DNA of 64,000 bases from Deinandra increscens subsp. villosa (GCA_039602395.1 JBCNJP010000024.1:3423731-3487730); one strand, 5' to 3'. Shown: positions 1-10,986, counted from the first letter of the stretch. Translations and numbers: made by a program. Notes: a model not told the origin generated them from the letters alone.

Positions 1-753
1 AATGAAATAAATCCAAGACTAATAAATTTTCTGAAATTCCGTCGCGGCATTATCTCGTTCGTCTCGAAAAACTGATAAGAAAAACCCCGCGTTTAACAAA
101 AATGCAGAAAATTAATTAGGGAAAAAAAATCCCCAAGAAGCACAATCCATGTGCAATTTAATCAACCAATCAGATTCACCCATAAAATCAGATCCAACGG
201 CCATAAATTAATGAGATCCACGGCTGGGATCATGATCCTAGTAAAATGGCGGCTAGCCAATCATAATTTGGCTGAGAAAGCACACTTAGTGATCCAAAGG
301 CTGAAAAAAAAATGCGATCCAGCGGCTCAAATTCGTAATCCAAGTGAGGTGGCTAACAGCCAATCAGAGGCTGACAACAACATGCCTTCAACGGTTCTTT
401 TTGCAGCCAGGGGGCCCACGCGCATTATCTTTTCTCCAATGAAATATCAACAACGAAAAAGGAATGGTGGGTGTTGACCGAGAGGGGCAAAAAAGGCACA
501 TTCTCCTGCAGCCAACAGCAGGTCGCCACGTCAGCAGTTCCATCATCTTTCTCCCAAAACTGAGAACACCACCGTAACCCTAAATCAGTCGCCGGAAAAA
601 CGTAACCCTTCACCGGAAAAGCGTATTCTGCTTATATCTCGCATAATACTCCACCGTTTTTCACGAATCTTATACCCCTGAACTCGGAATTCAGTCCTCT
701 ACAACCCTAGACGAACATAACTCTGTGAAACAACCTCGAGCAAAGACCCAGAA

Positions 754-982
754 ACAAGTTCGCTAAGGAACTTCAAGTTCGCTAAACGAAACTCAAGTAC
801 GCTAAGAGACCTGAGTAGTCCGCTAAGAACTCGAGAAGTTCGCTAAGAAACTTGTGAAGTCCGCTAAGCAAGCAGAAGTTCGCTAAGCTCCAGAGAAATC
901 CGCTAGAGACAAGTCCGCTAAAGCATGATGAAGTTCGCTAAACAGAACTCAAGTCCGCTAAGGAGACATTAAGTCCGCTAAG
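754..982. repeat. Array of about 12 AAGTYCGCTAAR motifs, period near 20 nt
   Basis: About twelve copies of a 12-nt core (AAGTTCGCTAAG, AAGTCCGCTAAG and one-base variants) start near 756, 775, 795, 816, 837, 857, 876, 896, 911, 931, 951 and 971. The spacers of about 8 nt differ from unit to unit, so only the core is conserved. It lies in the leader of element A. Confidence 0.85.
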
Positions 983-1668
983 AAAAACTTCATACCTTCA
1001 AGAACTCATGAACAATTCTGGAAAACACGAAGAACACATACTAGAACAACTTCCTGATGCAGATTCAAGGTTCCAAAACGAGTGTAGATTGTAGATTCAT
1101 GACTGATTCGAAGAGATAAGCCATTCAAGTGATTGTCCTGGCCACAAACAATCCATAAACAGCAGCAATCTTTGATCAAAACAGCCCCAAATCTGGAAAT
1201 CTCTCAAGAACATGAAGAACACCAAGAAACATGCACTAGTGTGTGTTTTTCCAGATCTGCCCAAATGGTTGAGAATCAGACGAAATGGATGCTTCTAATG
1301 GATCCGGAATGCGTTTTCCACTGAGAATCATACCTCATATCATCTAAAACCATAAAGAAATGCCCGGAAAACGAAGAATCAAAGCTAAAAAACCTTCAAA
1401 ATCTTCAAATACGGGAAAAACTTCAAAGTTCCAAAAATAACTTCGGATCTTCATTTCTCCACCAGATCTGAAGATGTAGAACACTAAATAACATCCAGAT
1501 GCACTCCCAAACATGAATCTATCATCCATATCATCAGAATCCATCCAGAAATGAAGAAAAAATAGGAAAAAGTCTCTAAAAAATAAGTTTTCTCATCTTC
1601 ACCATTCAAGCTCAAAATCTCAGATTCGAGTGACCAGATTCACGGTGAGATGAATCTGATCGGTACCC

Positions 1669-1680
1669 GCTCTGATACCA
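1669..1680 (-). promoter_or_regulatory. Primer-binding site of element A (initiator tRNA-Met type)
   Basis: The minus strand reads TGGTATCAGAGC, the standard plant LTR-retrotransposon primer site matching the 3' end of initiator tRNA-Met. It lies 2 bases inside the LTR edge at 1683 and fixes the element orientation as minus. Confidence 0.9.
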
Positions 1681-1682
1681 TT

Positions 1683-2296
1683 TGTTAGGACCGATTTTCA
1701 CTACGAGAATCTCGATCTTGAGCAAGAACGAGTTCGGATTCGAAAACTCAAAACAAATGAAGAAGATGATGATGATGAATCATGAATAATCATAAACAAG
1801 AAAGATGAAGAACATATCGAATGATTTCATATAACCGAATGATTAGTTACAAGAAATCATGAAGAACACTTTCTCTCTCTAGAATCCATGACTCACTCTC
1901 TCTCTAGAATGGAAATCTCACACTCTACAAGAAGTTCATCATCTCCACATTCGGAGACTCCTTTACTTGTAATGGGCACCCTCACTATATATAGTGAGGG
2001 TGACTAACAACATAAATACATAACTGAATAAACGAAATTACAAGTAAAGTAAATAACATAAATTGATAATTAAATCAAAGCTATCCGAAGCTTGACTCGT
2101 TCGAACCGATCTTCTGTTGACTTTTACGTTGACCGTTGACTCGAACGGTTGACTTTTCCGGAAAACGGTCTTCGGTCCAAACTGCAAGCCTCGAGCATCA
2201 CAACTCAGTCTCTAAATCGATTCACATGGATTCTTCAGTCGAATGCTTCGGTAAACAGATTTGATGGCGTCAGTCACCAAGATTTTTGTTCCAACA
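1683..2296 (-). mobile_element. 5' LTR of element A
   Basis: The 614-bp segment starts TGTTAGGA and ends TCCAACA on the plus strand, a short inverted terminal pair typical of LTRs, and abuts the primer site. A minus-strand TATA box (CTATATATAG, near 1986-1995) is followed by a hairpin-like CCCTCACTATATATAGTGAGGG. Upstream of it (2100-2165) are several TTGAC cores. The partner LTR is outside the window, so no target duplication can be tested. Confidence 0.8.
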
Positions 2297-2339
2297 AGTT
2301 TGATTTTCGATTTTTTTATATTATATTATATATTATACT

Positions 2340-2381
<42 letters not shown>

Positions 2382-2559
2382 TTAGAACGTAACGATGCAT
2401 GTAACATAAAATTTCGTATATATATATATAAATAAATAAATATAATATGTAATAAACAAAGAACAAAAATTTAAGGCACAAAAAAATCAAACTAACAGAA
2501 ATTTTCCTAACAAACCTAGGACGTTATCAAATAAGCTCAATTATTGAAGAATTACATAC
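2297..2559. repeat. AT-rich spacer with (TA)n microsatellite
   Basis: No gene is visible. A (TA)n tract runs at about 2343-2380 and a shorter one at 2418-2431, followed by AATA-type repeats up to the assembly gap. Confidence 0.85.
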
Positions 2560-3059
2560 NNNNNNNNNNNNNNNNNNNNNNNNNNNNNNNNNNNNNNNNN
2601 NNNNNNNNNNNNNNNNNNNNNNNNNNNNNNNNNNNNNNNNNNNNNNNNNNNNNNNNNNNNNNNNNNNNNNNNNNNNNNNNNNNNNNNNNNNNNNNNNNNN
2701 NNNNNNNNNNNNNNNNNNNNNNNNNNNNNNNNNNNNNNNNNNNNNNNNNNNNNNNNNNNNNNNNNNNNNNNNNNNNNNNNNNNNNNNNNNNNNNNNNNNN
2801 NNNNNNNNNNNNNNNNNNNNNNNNNNNNNNNNNNNNNNNNNNNNNNNNNNNNNNNNNNNNNNNNNNNNNNNNNNNNNNNNNNNNNNNNNNNNNNNNNNNN
2901 NNNNNNNNNNNNNNNNNNNNNNNNNNNNNNNNNNNNNNNNNNNNNNNNNNNNNNNNNNNNNNNNNNNNNNNNNNNNNNNNNNNNNNNNNNNNNNNNNNNN
3001 NNNNNNNNNNNNNNNNNNNNNNNNNNNNNNNNNNNNNNNNNNNNNNNNNNNNNNNNNNN
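2560..3059. other. Assembly gap, 500 N
   Basis: Exactly 500 N bases, the usual placeholder for a gap of unknown size. The 5' LTR, gag and protease of the downstream copia element may lie in it. Open frames spanning it have no meaning. Confidence 0.98.
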
Positions 3060-3990
3060 TATATCAGGAAAGATGACAAGAAAACCCTTTCCGAACAAGC
3101 CGCAAAGGGCTAAAGACCTACTTGGACTCATTCATACTGATGTTTGTGGCCCATTTAGGCATGTGTCAAGAAAAGGTGCTAGCTACTTCGTGACTTTCAC
3201 GGATGATTTCAGCCGTTATGGTTATGTTTACTTGCTTAAACATAAACATGAAGTGTTTGAAACATTCAAAGAGTACAAGAACGAAGTAGAAAATCAACTC
3301 GGAAAGACCATCAAGATCCTTCGATCGGATCATGGTGGAGAATACTTAAGCCAAGAGTTTAAGGATTATCTTAAAGCGTGTGGAATTGTCCAACAACTTA
3401 CTCCTCCTTACACTCCTCAGCATAATGGAGTCTCTGAGAGGAGGAATCGAACCCTACTAGAAATGGTGAGGTCGGTGATGAACCTTACAACTCTCCCAAT
3501 ATCATTTTGGGATTTTGCTCTAGAAAACGCTGTACGCGTTCTAAATATGGTTCCAACAAAGAAGGTTGAAAAGACACCGCATCAAATGTGGCATGGAGAA
3601 GTCCATGTGTTGTCTTACTTAAGAGTCTGGGGATGTGAGGCACTTGTGAAGCGTGATACGCCTGACAAACTACAACCCAGGACTACTAAGTGCGTCTTCG
3701 TAGGATACCCAAAGGAAACAATGGGTTACTATTTTTACAATCCTTCCGAAAATACTGTTCGTGTTGCTCGATATGCTGAATTCTTTGAAAAGAATTTTAT
3801 AGCTCAAGAGAACAGTGCGAAAATTGTAGAACTACTAGAAGATGTGCCACCTTCTGAAACAACTAGCAATCATCAACTTGGGGGGGGGGGGGGAATGTTC
3901 AAAGTGATGAACCTCAAGTCGATGATGTTGCGATTCCACTTCGTAGATCCGAAAGGGTCGTACGTAATCCGGATAGATGGATTGGTCTAG
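3060..3990 (+). pseudogene. Ty1/copia integrase fragment (5' part of a broken pol)
   Basis: The frame enters from the gap and encodes the integrase catalytic core: HTDVCGPF (first Asp), LRSDHGGEY (second Asp) and GVSERRNRT (catalytic Glu), then the C-terminal GYPKETMGYYFYNP segment typical of copia integrases. The zinc-binding HHCC region is lost in the gap. The frame breaks at a run of 14 G (3880-3893), after which the homologous reading continues one frame over, so a 1-base loss or a 2-base gain in the homopolymer explains the break. It could be a real mutation or a sequencing slip. Lineage within copia was not assigned; it is clearly not the SIRE-like type found further right. Confidence 0.9.
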
Positions 3991-5123
3991 TCGAATCCGA
4001 GGATAACGTATCAGGAGATCTCAATGAGCCTCCGAATTTCAAAGCTGCATTATCAGTTCCGGAATCTGACAAATGGCTTGAAGCTGCGAATGTGGAAATA
4101 AAATCCATGCAAGATAACCACGTTTGGACCCTGGTTGATCTTCCTCCTAACGCAAGAACCGTTGGGAGTAAATGGCTCTTCAAGAAGAAGACCGACATGG
4201 ATGGAAATGTACACACCTATAAAGCTCCTCTCGTGGCGAAAGGTTATACTCAACATTTTGGCGTTGACTATGATGAGACCTTTTCACCAGTAGCAGACAT
4301 TAGAGCTATTAGGATTCTCTTAGCTATAGCAGCGTACTATGACTTTGAGATATGGCAAATGGATGTTAAGACTGCCTTCTTAAATGGTTACTTGGATGAA
4401 GAAGTCTATATGGATCAACCTGAAGGGTTCATTGATCCAAAACATCCTAACCAAGTATGCAAGCTTCAAAGGTCCATTTATGGACTAAAGCAACCATCGA
4501 GGAGTTGGAATAAACGGTTTGATGAAGAAATCAAAAGGTTTGGTTTTGTTCAGAATCCCGATGAGCCATGTGTATATCGCAAAGCTAGTGGGAGTAATGT
4601 TACTTTCCTTATCTTATATGTAGATGACATATTGATTATAGGAAAACACATTCCAATGTTGCAAGATGTAAAATCCCACCTTGGAAAGTGTTTTGCCATG
4701 AAAGACTTGGGAGAAGCAGCATTCATTCTTGGAATCAAGATCTATAGAGATAGAACTAAGCGGTTGATTGGACTAAGTCAAAGTTCTTATATTGATAAGA
4801 TTTTGAAGCGATTCAAGATGGAGAATTCCAAGCGTGGTATAGTACCTATGCAGGAAGGACTTGGTCTATCGGTCAAACAAGGTGCTTCTACACCTGATGA
4901 GGTGATGCAAAGAGTCCCTTATGCTTCGGTTGTAGGCTCTATAATGTATGCGGTGAGATGCACTAGACCTGATATAGCGTTTGCGCAGAATATCGTTAGC
5001 CGATTTCAACAGAATCCAGGTGAAAGTCACTGGACTGCTGTTAAGACCATTCTCAAGTACCTACGGGCTACTAGAGATTTTTTTTCGTATATGGGGGAAA
5101 TCCAGATCAAGAGCTCAAAGTGA
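3894..5123 (+). pseudogene. Ty1/copia reverse transcriptase (middle of the broken pol)
   Basis: Reading resumes after the G run with the linker to RT and a complete RT core: KWLFKKKTDMDG, a palm Asp in QMDVKTAFLNGYL, YGLKQPSRSWNKRFD and the active-site box LYVDDILIIG, followed by the connection region (VGSIMYAVRCTRPDIAFAQN). The methionine usually chosen as start (4092) is internal; homology extends upstream to the homopolymer. The frame ends just after a T run near 5073-5083, where a one-base slip shifts the reading. Both RT catalytic motifs are intact, so inactivation is due to the flanking frameshifts and the 3' deletion. Confidence 0.9.
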
Positions 5124-5368
5124 CCGGATACTGTGATGCTGGATTTCAGACTGATAGAGATGACACGAAGTCTCAGTCTGGGTACGTCTTCATTCTGAAT
5201 GGAGGCGCTGTGGATTGGAAAAGCAAGAAACAAACCACAGTTGCTATATCTGCAACAGAGTCTGAGTACATTGCTGCTTCGGAAGCTGCAATGGAGGCTG
5301 TCTGGATAAGGAAGTTTATTAGTGGGCTTGACATTGTCCCCACAAGTAGGTCTAACTATCCTGAATAA
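5085..5368 (+). pseudogene. Ty1/copia RNase H fragment, 3'-truncated
   Basis: After the T-run frameshift the RNase H start is readable (TGYCDAGFQTDRDD, then GGAVDWKSKKQTT and SATESEYIAASEA). The first catalytic Asp and the Glu are present. Homology stops after SGLDIVPT and a stop follows within eight codons, so the second half of RNase H, with the DN-A motif, is deleted. About 400 bp of non-coding DNA (5369-5763) separates this point from the polypurine tract. Confidence 0.88.
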
Positions 5369-5778
5369 GGTAGTACAAAAGGGCTATTTTCAGTAGGTGT
5401 AGTGAAGTATGTGACTTGACACGTGTAGTTAAGAGGATTTGTTCCTTCAGCTTTGTGCTGAAGAAGATACCACTGGGCCCCTCATTGGACTAATTAAGAT
5501 GTTTGCATGGCCGTGCTCAAATGAAATCTAGAGATGTCTCGATTTGCAATTTGGTAATCTTAAGATAGTTGTGAGAATGAGAAACAGAATCGTTAAAGTA
5601 TGGAATGACTTTGATCCATATCCATATTTAACACGGTATCGGTAACAAAGGGATAGTAAATGTCTGTACCATTTAAATACACTTTGAGAAACTGTACTTA
5701 AATATTTCCGGGAGCATTGGCGTGTGCTAGACGCTAACCAATGTTATTACCTTTATTACTGCGAGCTCAAGTGGGAGC
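5369..5778 (+). other. 3' non-coding region and polypurine tract of the copia element
   Basis: No coding sequence is visible. The segment ends in a purine-rich AAGTGGGAG (about 5769-5777) directly before the LTR, as expected for the plus-strand primer. Confidence 0.65.
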
Positions 5779-6434
5779 TGTAGGGATATGATCACGTATT
5801 AATAAACGTATGTCCGGAAAGTATTTAAGCCTACGGGGTCACACGTCTCGACACCAAATGTATTAATATTAATTAATAGTTAATTAATATTTATCACGAA
5901 TTATGTAACGAGGAATCGTTAAAAACTAACAGTTAATTGTTAACAGAGGGGTATTAGTTGTAATTAGAGAGAGTTGGATTTGGATCACAATTGAGAGAAG
6001 GATGTGGATAAGGCCTCTAGGCCGAATTCGGCTAGGGCTCTTATGCCCATCCCTATCTTGTTCTCCAAGTCTCCAAACACTATAAATAAACCTTCTTGGT
6101 TTAAGGTTTGTTTACTGCATTTATCTGATAAAGTGCAAAACCCTAATCTCTCTATCCTCTCTCTCGAATTCGGCAAACAAGAAAGAACCCTAGGGGTTTC
6201 GGTTCTTGTGTGGTTCGACCAAGGCTATCTCGAGTGGAGGTGTTCGTGATCAAGTGCTAGCACATAACATCGGTGTGTCGTGTGTGCGATCGTAGAGGGA
6301 TTTGCGTCAAATCCTCCAAGAGATCAAGTCAATCCGAGCTCATAAGGTAAACATGTTCTATCCGGTTAGTTAGATTAATTCATAGGTTTTATTCCGCTGC
6401 GTACTCGTGTGATAATTTGTTATATAACCCTACA
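5779..6434 (+). mobile_element. 3' LTR of the plus-strand copia element
   Basis: The 656-bp segment begins TGTAGGG and ends CCCTACA, a perfect 7-bp inverted pair. A TATA box (ACTATAAATAAACC, about 6079-6092) sits near its middle. It follows the purine tract and the broken pol, so it is the 3' LTR. The 5' LTR is not in the sequenced part, so the target duplication cannot be checked. Confidence 0.85.
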
Positions 6435-7379
6435 ACAATGAGGCACGTAATTATACGAAATGTTTTTTTTATAATTTTATGTGAATTGTATTACGTATCG
6501 TTATGATTTCATGGTTCATCATTTTATGTGAACTCAAAATATATATTTAAGGAGTTATTATTTATGATTTTATGTGACTAGCTAAGGTTTATATTTTTAT
6601 AAACGTCACACGTCAAATATGTGTTGACACATATTTGGTTAATCATCATACAAGTTAGTCTTGTTAACTCCATTAGGGTTCATTAGCGGATTATAAACCT
6701 TGAAGGACTAGATGTGCCAATCCCAAACATCCCTTAGCTTAACTAAACTTAAAGGGTTTAGCATTGTAAATAAGAAAAACTCATATCTCATTGTGTAAAA
6801 CATGGAAGGACTATTTCTGTCAATTGCCTAAAGTCAATTTAAAGACTTTAACACAGAATGTACGAAACCGTCGTCGGTGACCCTTAACTTTCCGGTAACC
6901 GCTCGATGCATTCATCCCAGCCCTCTTCGATTGATTAACCATCATAATTCCATCATTTGTACATTCTCAACTATCGGAACATCCCATTTTCTCTCATTCT
7001 TTCGAAAGCACCACCACAGACACCGGAGGAAAGGAATTCCGGCCACCACAGTTCGGTTTGTTAGACATTGGCACTCCGTTCAGAAATCTCGTGCATCGTC
7101 GGAGTTGTGCCGCCGTTAAGCCGAACACAGCAATACCCCTCGGAGGCACCACCGTCATCGTCGCGTCGAAAGTTTCGGGTTCGATTTCATCACGAGAAAC
7201 GCATTGTAATCCATCTCCGACTTAAGGTAACCATCATATCATATAAATCGATTCGTTATATGCATCGTATTGTGTTTTACGTTTTTTCCGGCGACCGGAT
7301 TAGGGTTCCGGCGGATCAGGCTTTGTAGTGGGGGAGATGACACCACGTCGGGTTGGGTTATAAACGTGGTTTTCGGGTC
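6435..7379. other. Unassigned intergenic stretch with a promoter/UTR-like segment
   Basis: No gene is recognised. Three ATTTTATGTGA repeats lie at about 6472-6575. The part at 6877-7230 is rich in CACC, GCC and TCG triplets and ends in AAG|GTAACC, a splice-donor-like site, so it resembles the first exon or leader of a plant gene reading plus. No protein homology supports a real gene. Confidence 0.35.
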
Positions 7380-7380
7380 A

Positions 7381-7630
7381 ATTATTGATCACCCAGTTGG
7401 CGCAGTGGTTTGGGGCGTGCACTCGTATCCGAGAGGTTGTGGGTTCGAAACATGGCTACGCACAGTCTTTTTATATTTTTCTGTAATTGGGTTTCTCTAG
7501 TCACTATGTACATCAAACTGTTCTGATCATTGATTTGTAACAAAATGGGCGCTAGCTTGGTTGTTAGAATACTATTGTGTAGAGTAGAGGTCACGGGTTC
7601 CAACCCGGTGACCTCCACTATTTTTCTCCA
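7381..7630 (+). mobile_element. tRNA-derived SINE-like repeat(s): two pol III promoter heads
   Basis: Two tRNA-like heads follow each other on the plus strand. Head 1 has A box TGGCGCAGTGG (7398-7408) and B box GGGTTCGAAACATGG (7441-7455). Head 2 has an A-box-like TAGCTTGGTTGTTAG (7553-7567) and B box GGTTCCAACCC (about 7596-7606) inside a GGTCAC/GTGACC hairpin. Box order and spacing suit internal RNA polymerase III promoters. T-rich DNA follows. Either two SINEs inserted side by side or one dimeric SINE. The minus-strand open frame here (start MEVTGLEPVTS) is an artefact seen in mis-annotated plant proteomes. Confidence 0.65.
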
Positions 7631-7906
7631 CTATTTTTCTGTTTATTTCTTTTTGATGTTTTCGAACTTTTGTTGCCTAAAAACTTATCACTGATTGTTA
7701 TAACATTGTTTTAAACCTGTAAAAATCGTTACAGGTTTCTAATCGGATCTATCTCGTGACTTCTATTTAAAACATAACTAAACAAACACAAATATATGTA
7801 TTCTACATTACGAACGCTCTAAATATTAGATATATGCTTATATGAATGATTATAAATATATAAGTTTATTTTGAAAAACATGTTATTGATATAATTATAT
7901 ATTGAC

Positions 7907-7910
<4 letters not shown>
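7631..7910. other. AT-rich spacer
   Basis: Nothing recognisable beyond T-rich and AT-rich DNA between the SINE-like heads and the (AT)n tract. Confidence 0.6.

Positions 7911-7956
<46 letters not shown>
7911..7956. repeat. (AT)n microsatellite
   Basis: About 23 AT repeats, immediately outside the 3' end of the Helitron. Confidence 0.95.
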
Positions 7957-7959
<3 letters not shown>

Positions 7960-7964
7960 ACAAA

Positions 7965-7990
7965 CTAGCCGTGTGCCCGCGCGTTGCGGC
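7965..7990 (-). other. Helitron 3' terminus with hairpin
   Basis: Read on the minus strand, a CCGC/GCGG stem with a 5-nt loop is followed by a short spacer and terminal CTAG, then host T. This is the canonical Helitron 3' end. Confidence 0.75.
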
Positions 7991-9258
7991 GGCGACAGTT
8001 TATAGCGTGTTATTTGTCTTGTGTTTGCGCGTTCGACGACGACGATAATTTACAACGCAATATCCGTTTATGTTAGCACGATGCGGCCCAATGACAAACA
8101 AATGGAAACAAACATAAGTGTTTTAGAAACAAAATAATGGTAAGAGTTTTGAGGAATAAGAGTTTTGTTGGGTGAAACTAATGGAAACAAACGAAAGCAT
8201 TTTAAAAGGATACTTTTATACGGGATAAGTTTCATGTTTTAGTCAATAAGAATTTAAAAATGTCAGAATGCAAAATAAACCTATAAATTATATATTATCA
8301 AATTAGGTGGTGCAAACAAACAATATTCGTGTATGGCTTATTTGTTCATACAACAACGAAGAAATCAACTTGTCGTTTGGCTGCAAATGTTCATTGCCAC
8401 GCCAAAAAGGAAGGAAATCTCCTACGACTGCCAACATTTTTTCAAGATCATCATAGCCTAAAGACGATGAAACTTATAATCAGTAGTCTACAACAGTCCA
8501 ACCTTCAAAGAAAATGTGGAAATCTTTAAAGAAAAAGATAAATGGACCCCAACTCATAATCGGTATACAATATATCAAATATAAAAAAAATGGTTTCATA
8601 TATGTGGTTATACATGCACAATCAAACTATGTATATCTATTTACTTGTTTAGTTTTCACTCTTAATTTCTATTCCAAAGGCTTTTTAACAAAAGTTATTA
8701 TCAGGCCATCTTGAAAAATGATGGATTGGTGATAAATTAAGGAAGCCACAACGTAAACTGAAGGATTATCATAGCTATCGCTAATTGAAACCATTTTATG
8801 ATTTTAAAATAGCAAACAAACACCATTCTTCACACAAACATTAAAGATATAATCTTTTCTGTAGCAATTTTTAAACAAAAATGCAAGTCAATATACATTG
8901 AAACATTCACTTGATATAACCCTAATAGGCAATAACGCTCGGATTTTGTAAAAAGAACACAAGAAATTTCCATGTATTTGGGCCAATCAATCCCACTCGA
9001 GTGCTTGACTATACCAAAGTGTGCACGTCAATTCTGGTCCAAGAAATAAGATGTGCTTGCATAAGTAATGAGTTGTATTACAAAGTTCTGCCTCAAACTA
9101 AAATGCAGTGAGAAGGAAACAAACCTGCATGTTAAATGCAACCATTTGATCCCCATGTGTCAAACCGATTGTGACAAAGGTTCTCCTAGCAGTTACATGA
9201 ATCATCTGCTAAAGAATTGCAACATCCAAACCTATCATGCCATGATTCTAAGTGAGTT

Positions 9259-9451
9259 AAAGTCCGTGAATATTTAACCTAAAAAAAATTACAATGTTAC
9301 CATATTGAATAAAAGGATAGGAGCTCACATTAAAATTTAGTTTGAAGGAACCCAAAAAAATGAAATTGGATATGAATCTAGATAACAAAGTAGCAGAATG
9401 TATCAACCTGTAAAGCTCAACATAAAATGGTAATGATAAGTAAAAGAAGGC
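9259..9451. repeat. Direct repeat copy 1 (193 bp) inside the Helitron
   Basis: A 193-bp block starting AAAGTC recurs at 9833-10025 with nearly every base unchanged. It contains no gene. Confidence 0.9.
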
Positions 9452-9609
9452 TTGAATCTAGATAACAAAGTGACAAAACAAAGTATATTTTTCCAATTAA
9501 AAAAAAATCTCAACCCACAATTGGTTTTCACTGTTTGTTAAAACTAAAACCTTCCTAAAATATGGGTTCTTTTCTTTTTATGAGTAATGCTTAATCTATA
9601 TGCAGGCTT

Positions 9610-9798
9610 GCAGAGGTGGAACCAGTGACGGTCGAACGGGTCAGTCTATTGACTCCCCATCACCAAAATTTCTCAACTTTTCATATATAAAATTTTGTTT
9701 TCGTTTAAGAAAACAACTTCTTTCACCCCTTATTTGTAGTCGGTAAAGAAGAGAATCTTATGAGGATCCTCCAACTAAGACGTTCTGGTTCCGCTACT
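9610..9798. mobile_element. MITE-like insertion, about 189 bp
   Basis: The ends GCAGAGGTGGAACCAG and CTGGTTCCGCTACT are imperfect inverted repeats, and the interior has no coding capacity. A target duplication was not found, so the exact edges and superfamily are open. It lies between the two copies of the 193-bp repeat. Confidence 0.5.
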
Positions 9799-9832
9799 AT
9801 TTATATGGCAATTTTCTACGTTCGGGCGGTGT

Positions 9833-10025
9833 AAAGTCTGTGAATATTTAACCTAAAAAAAATTACAATGTTACCATATTGAATAAAAGGATAGGAGCTC
9901 ACATTAAAATTTAGTTTGAAGGAACCCAAAAAAATGAAATTGGATATGAATCTAGATAACAAAGTAGCAGAATGTATCAACCTGTAAAGCTCAACATAAA
10001 ATGGTAATGATAAGTAAAAGAAGGC
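9833..10025. repeat. Direct repeat copy 2 (193 bp) inside the Helitron
   Basis: Second copy of the block at 9259-9451, same orientation, 574 bp further on. Confidence 0.9.
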
Positions 10026-10525
10026 ATATAATGTAGATAAATATACCAAAATTTATTAAATGTGCATATAATCACAACATACCTGAATGCCATAATTTTC
10101 ATACTGCCAGCATATAGATTTCAAGATATCCTACATCACTATGCTTTGTGTTTTAGGGTCAGGCCAATGCTCCAAGACTCCCTATTACATAAAACAATAG
10201 AACCCATATGACCAGACTATCTCAAACAAGCATTTATAGGTCTATACAAGTTTCTATACAAAAAAAAAAGAAATCAAGTAATGAAGCCTTCTTGTTTAAC
10301 ATTTTATGTCTCGGGATACTTAAGACGAACTTTCAACAAACTGTTAACTATTTCAGCAATATCTGAAGCCACTATAGTATAAACAAAAAAGGAACACTTC
10401 ACATACGAAAAATAACAGGAACATATAGAATCATATATTTGAGATCGAGATCAAAAGAAATCATCAAAATCAAACGCCAAATAGATTAATTTCTACTTAT
10501 TTGAAACAAAACCTAGTTACTTAAG

Positions 10526-10644
10526 ATCAGTTTATTCGCTATGAGATATTTTGTAGAACTCGAGTTCTGCACGTCTAAAAACACAAAATATAAAACAAAT
10601 TTTTTTTAAACAATTGAAGCAGATGGAGATGAGGGTTTAATTTC
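10526..10644. repeat. Diverged direct repeat, partner at 11581-11699
   Basis: Both blocks share the frame ATCAGTT...CTATGAGATATT...AACTCGAGTTCT...GATGAGGGTTTAATTTC with scattered substitutions, so this duplication is older than the 193-bp one. Confidence 0.8.
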
Positions 10645-10866
10645 TACATTTTTACTCTTGTGTATTTTGTTAAAGAACTAAAAAGAACCGGTTACATTCA
10701 CTTATTTATTTACATATAAGGCTCAAATAAAGGAGCCGGGATCCTAATAGTCTAGAAATATATAAAGGTTATATTTCACACATATATGTAAACCAATCTT
10801 AAAATTGTGGAAATCTAACAATCTTAACATGAATTGATGGCAAACAAGAATTATCTGTCATTAGCA

Positions 10867-10986
10867 AGCAAGTTCAAACATGTTTGAAAGCTCAAGCAAC
10901 TGATTCTAAAATAGAAGAGCATAATAAGCAAGTTCAAACATGTTTGAAAGCTCAAGCAACTGATTCTAAAATAGAAGAGCATAATT
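10867..10986. repeat. 60-bp perfect tandem duplication
   Basis: A 60-bp unit beginning AGCAAGTTCAAACATG occurs twice with no spacer and no visible difference except at the edges. Confidence 0.92.

Larger units (their letters stand above)
1..1682 (-). mobile_element. Element A: 5' leader/internal part of a minus-strand LTR retrotransposon (partial)
   Basis: This stretch lies on the internal side of the primer site at 1669-1680 and the LTR at 1683-2296, so on the minus strand it is the 5' leader and internal start of an LTR element that runs off the left edge. No gag or pol homology is visible in any frame; the short open frames (63 to 108 residues) look like chance. The part at 150-620 reads like plant promoter or untranslated DNA and could be captured sequence. 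A 12-copy motif array sits at 754-982. Lack of coding suggests a non-autonomous (LARD-like) element, or an unusually long leader; the window edge prevents a choice. Confidence 0.5.

Noticed and set aside
754..982. CRISPR-like array (short repeats with variable spacers)
   Set aside because: The repeats are only 12 nt with 8-nt spacers in an evident plant LTR element; no cas genes and the wrong kind of genome.
2541..3131. Open frames across the N block
   Set aside because: They consist of unknown residues from the assembly gap.
6877..7330. Plus-strand short frames as a coding first exon
   Set aside because: Three overlapping short frames without conserved motif; leader-like composition only.
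7382..7618. Minus-strand 78-residue frame starting MEVTGLEPVTS
   Set aside because: It is the reverse translation of tRNA-like SINE heads, a common false gene call in plants.
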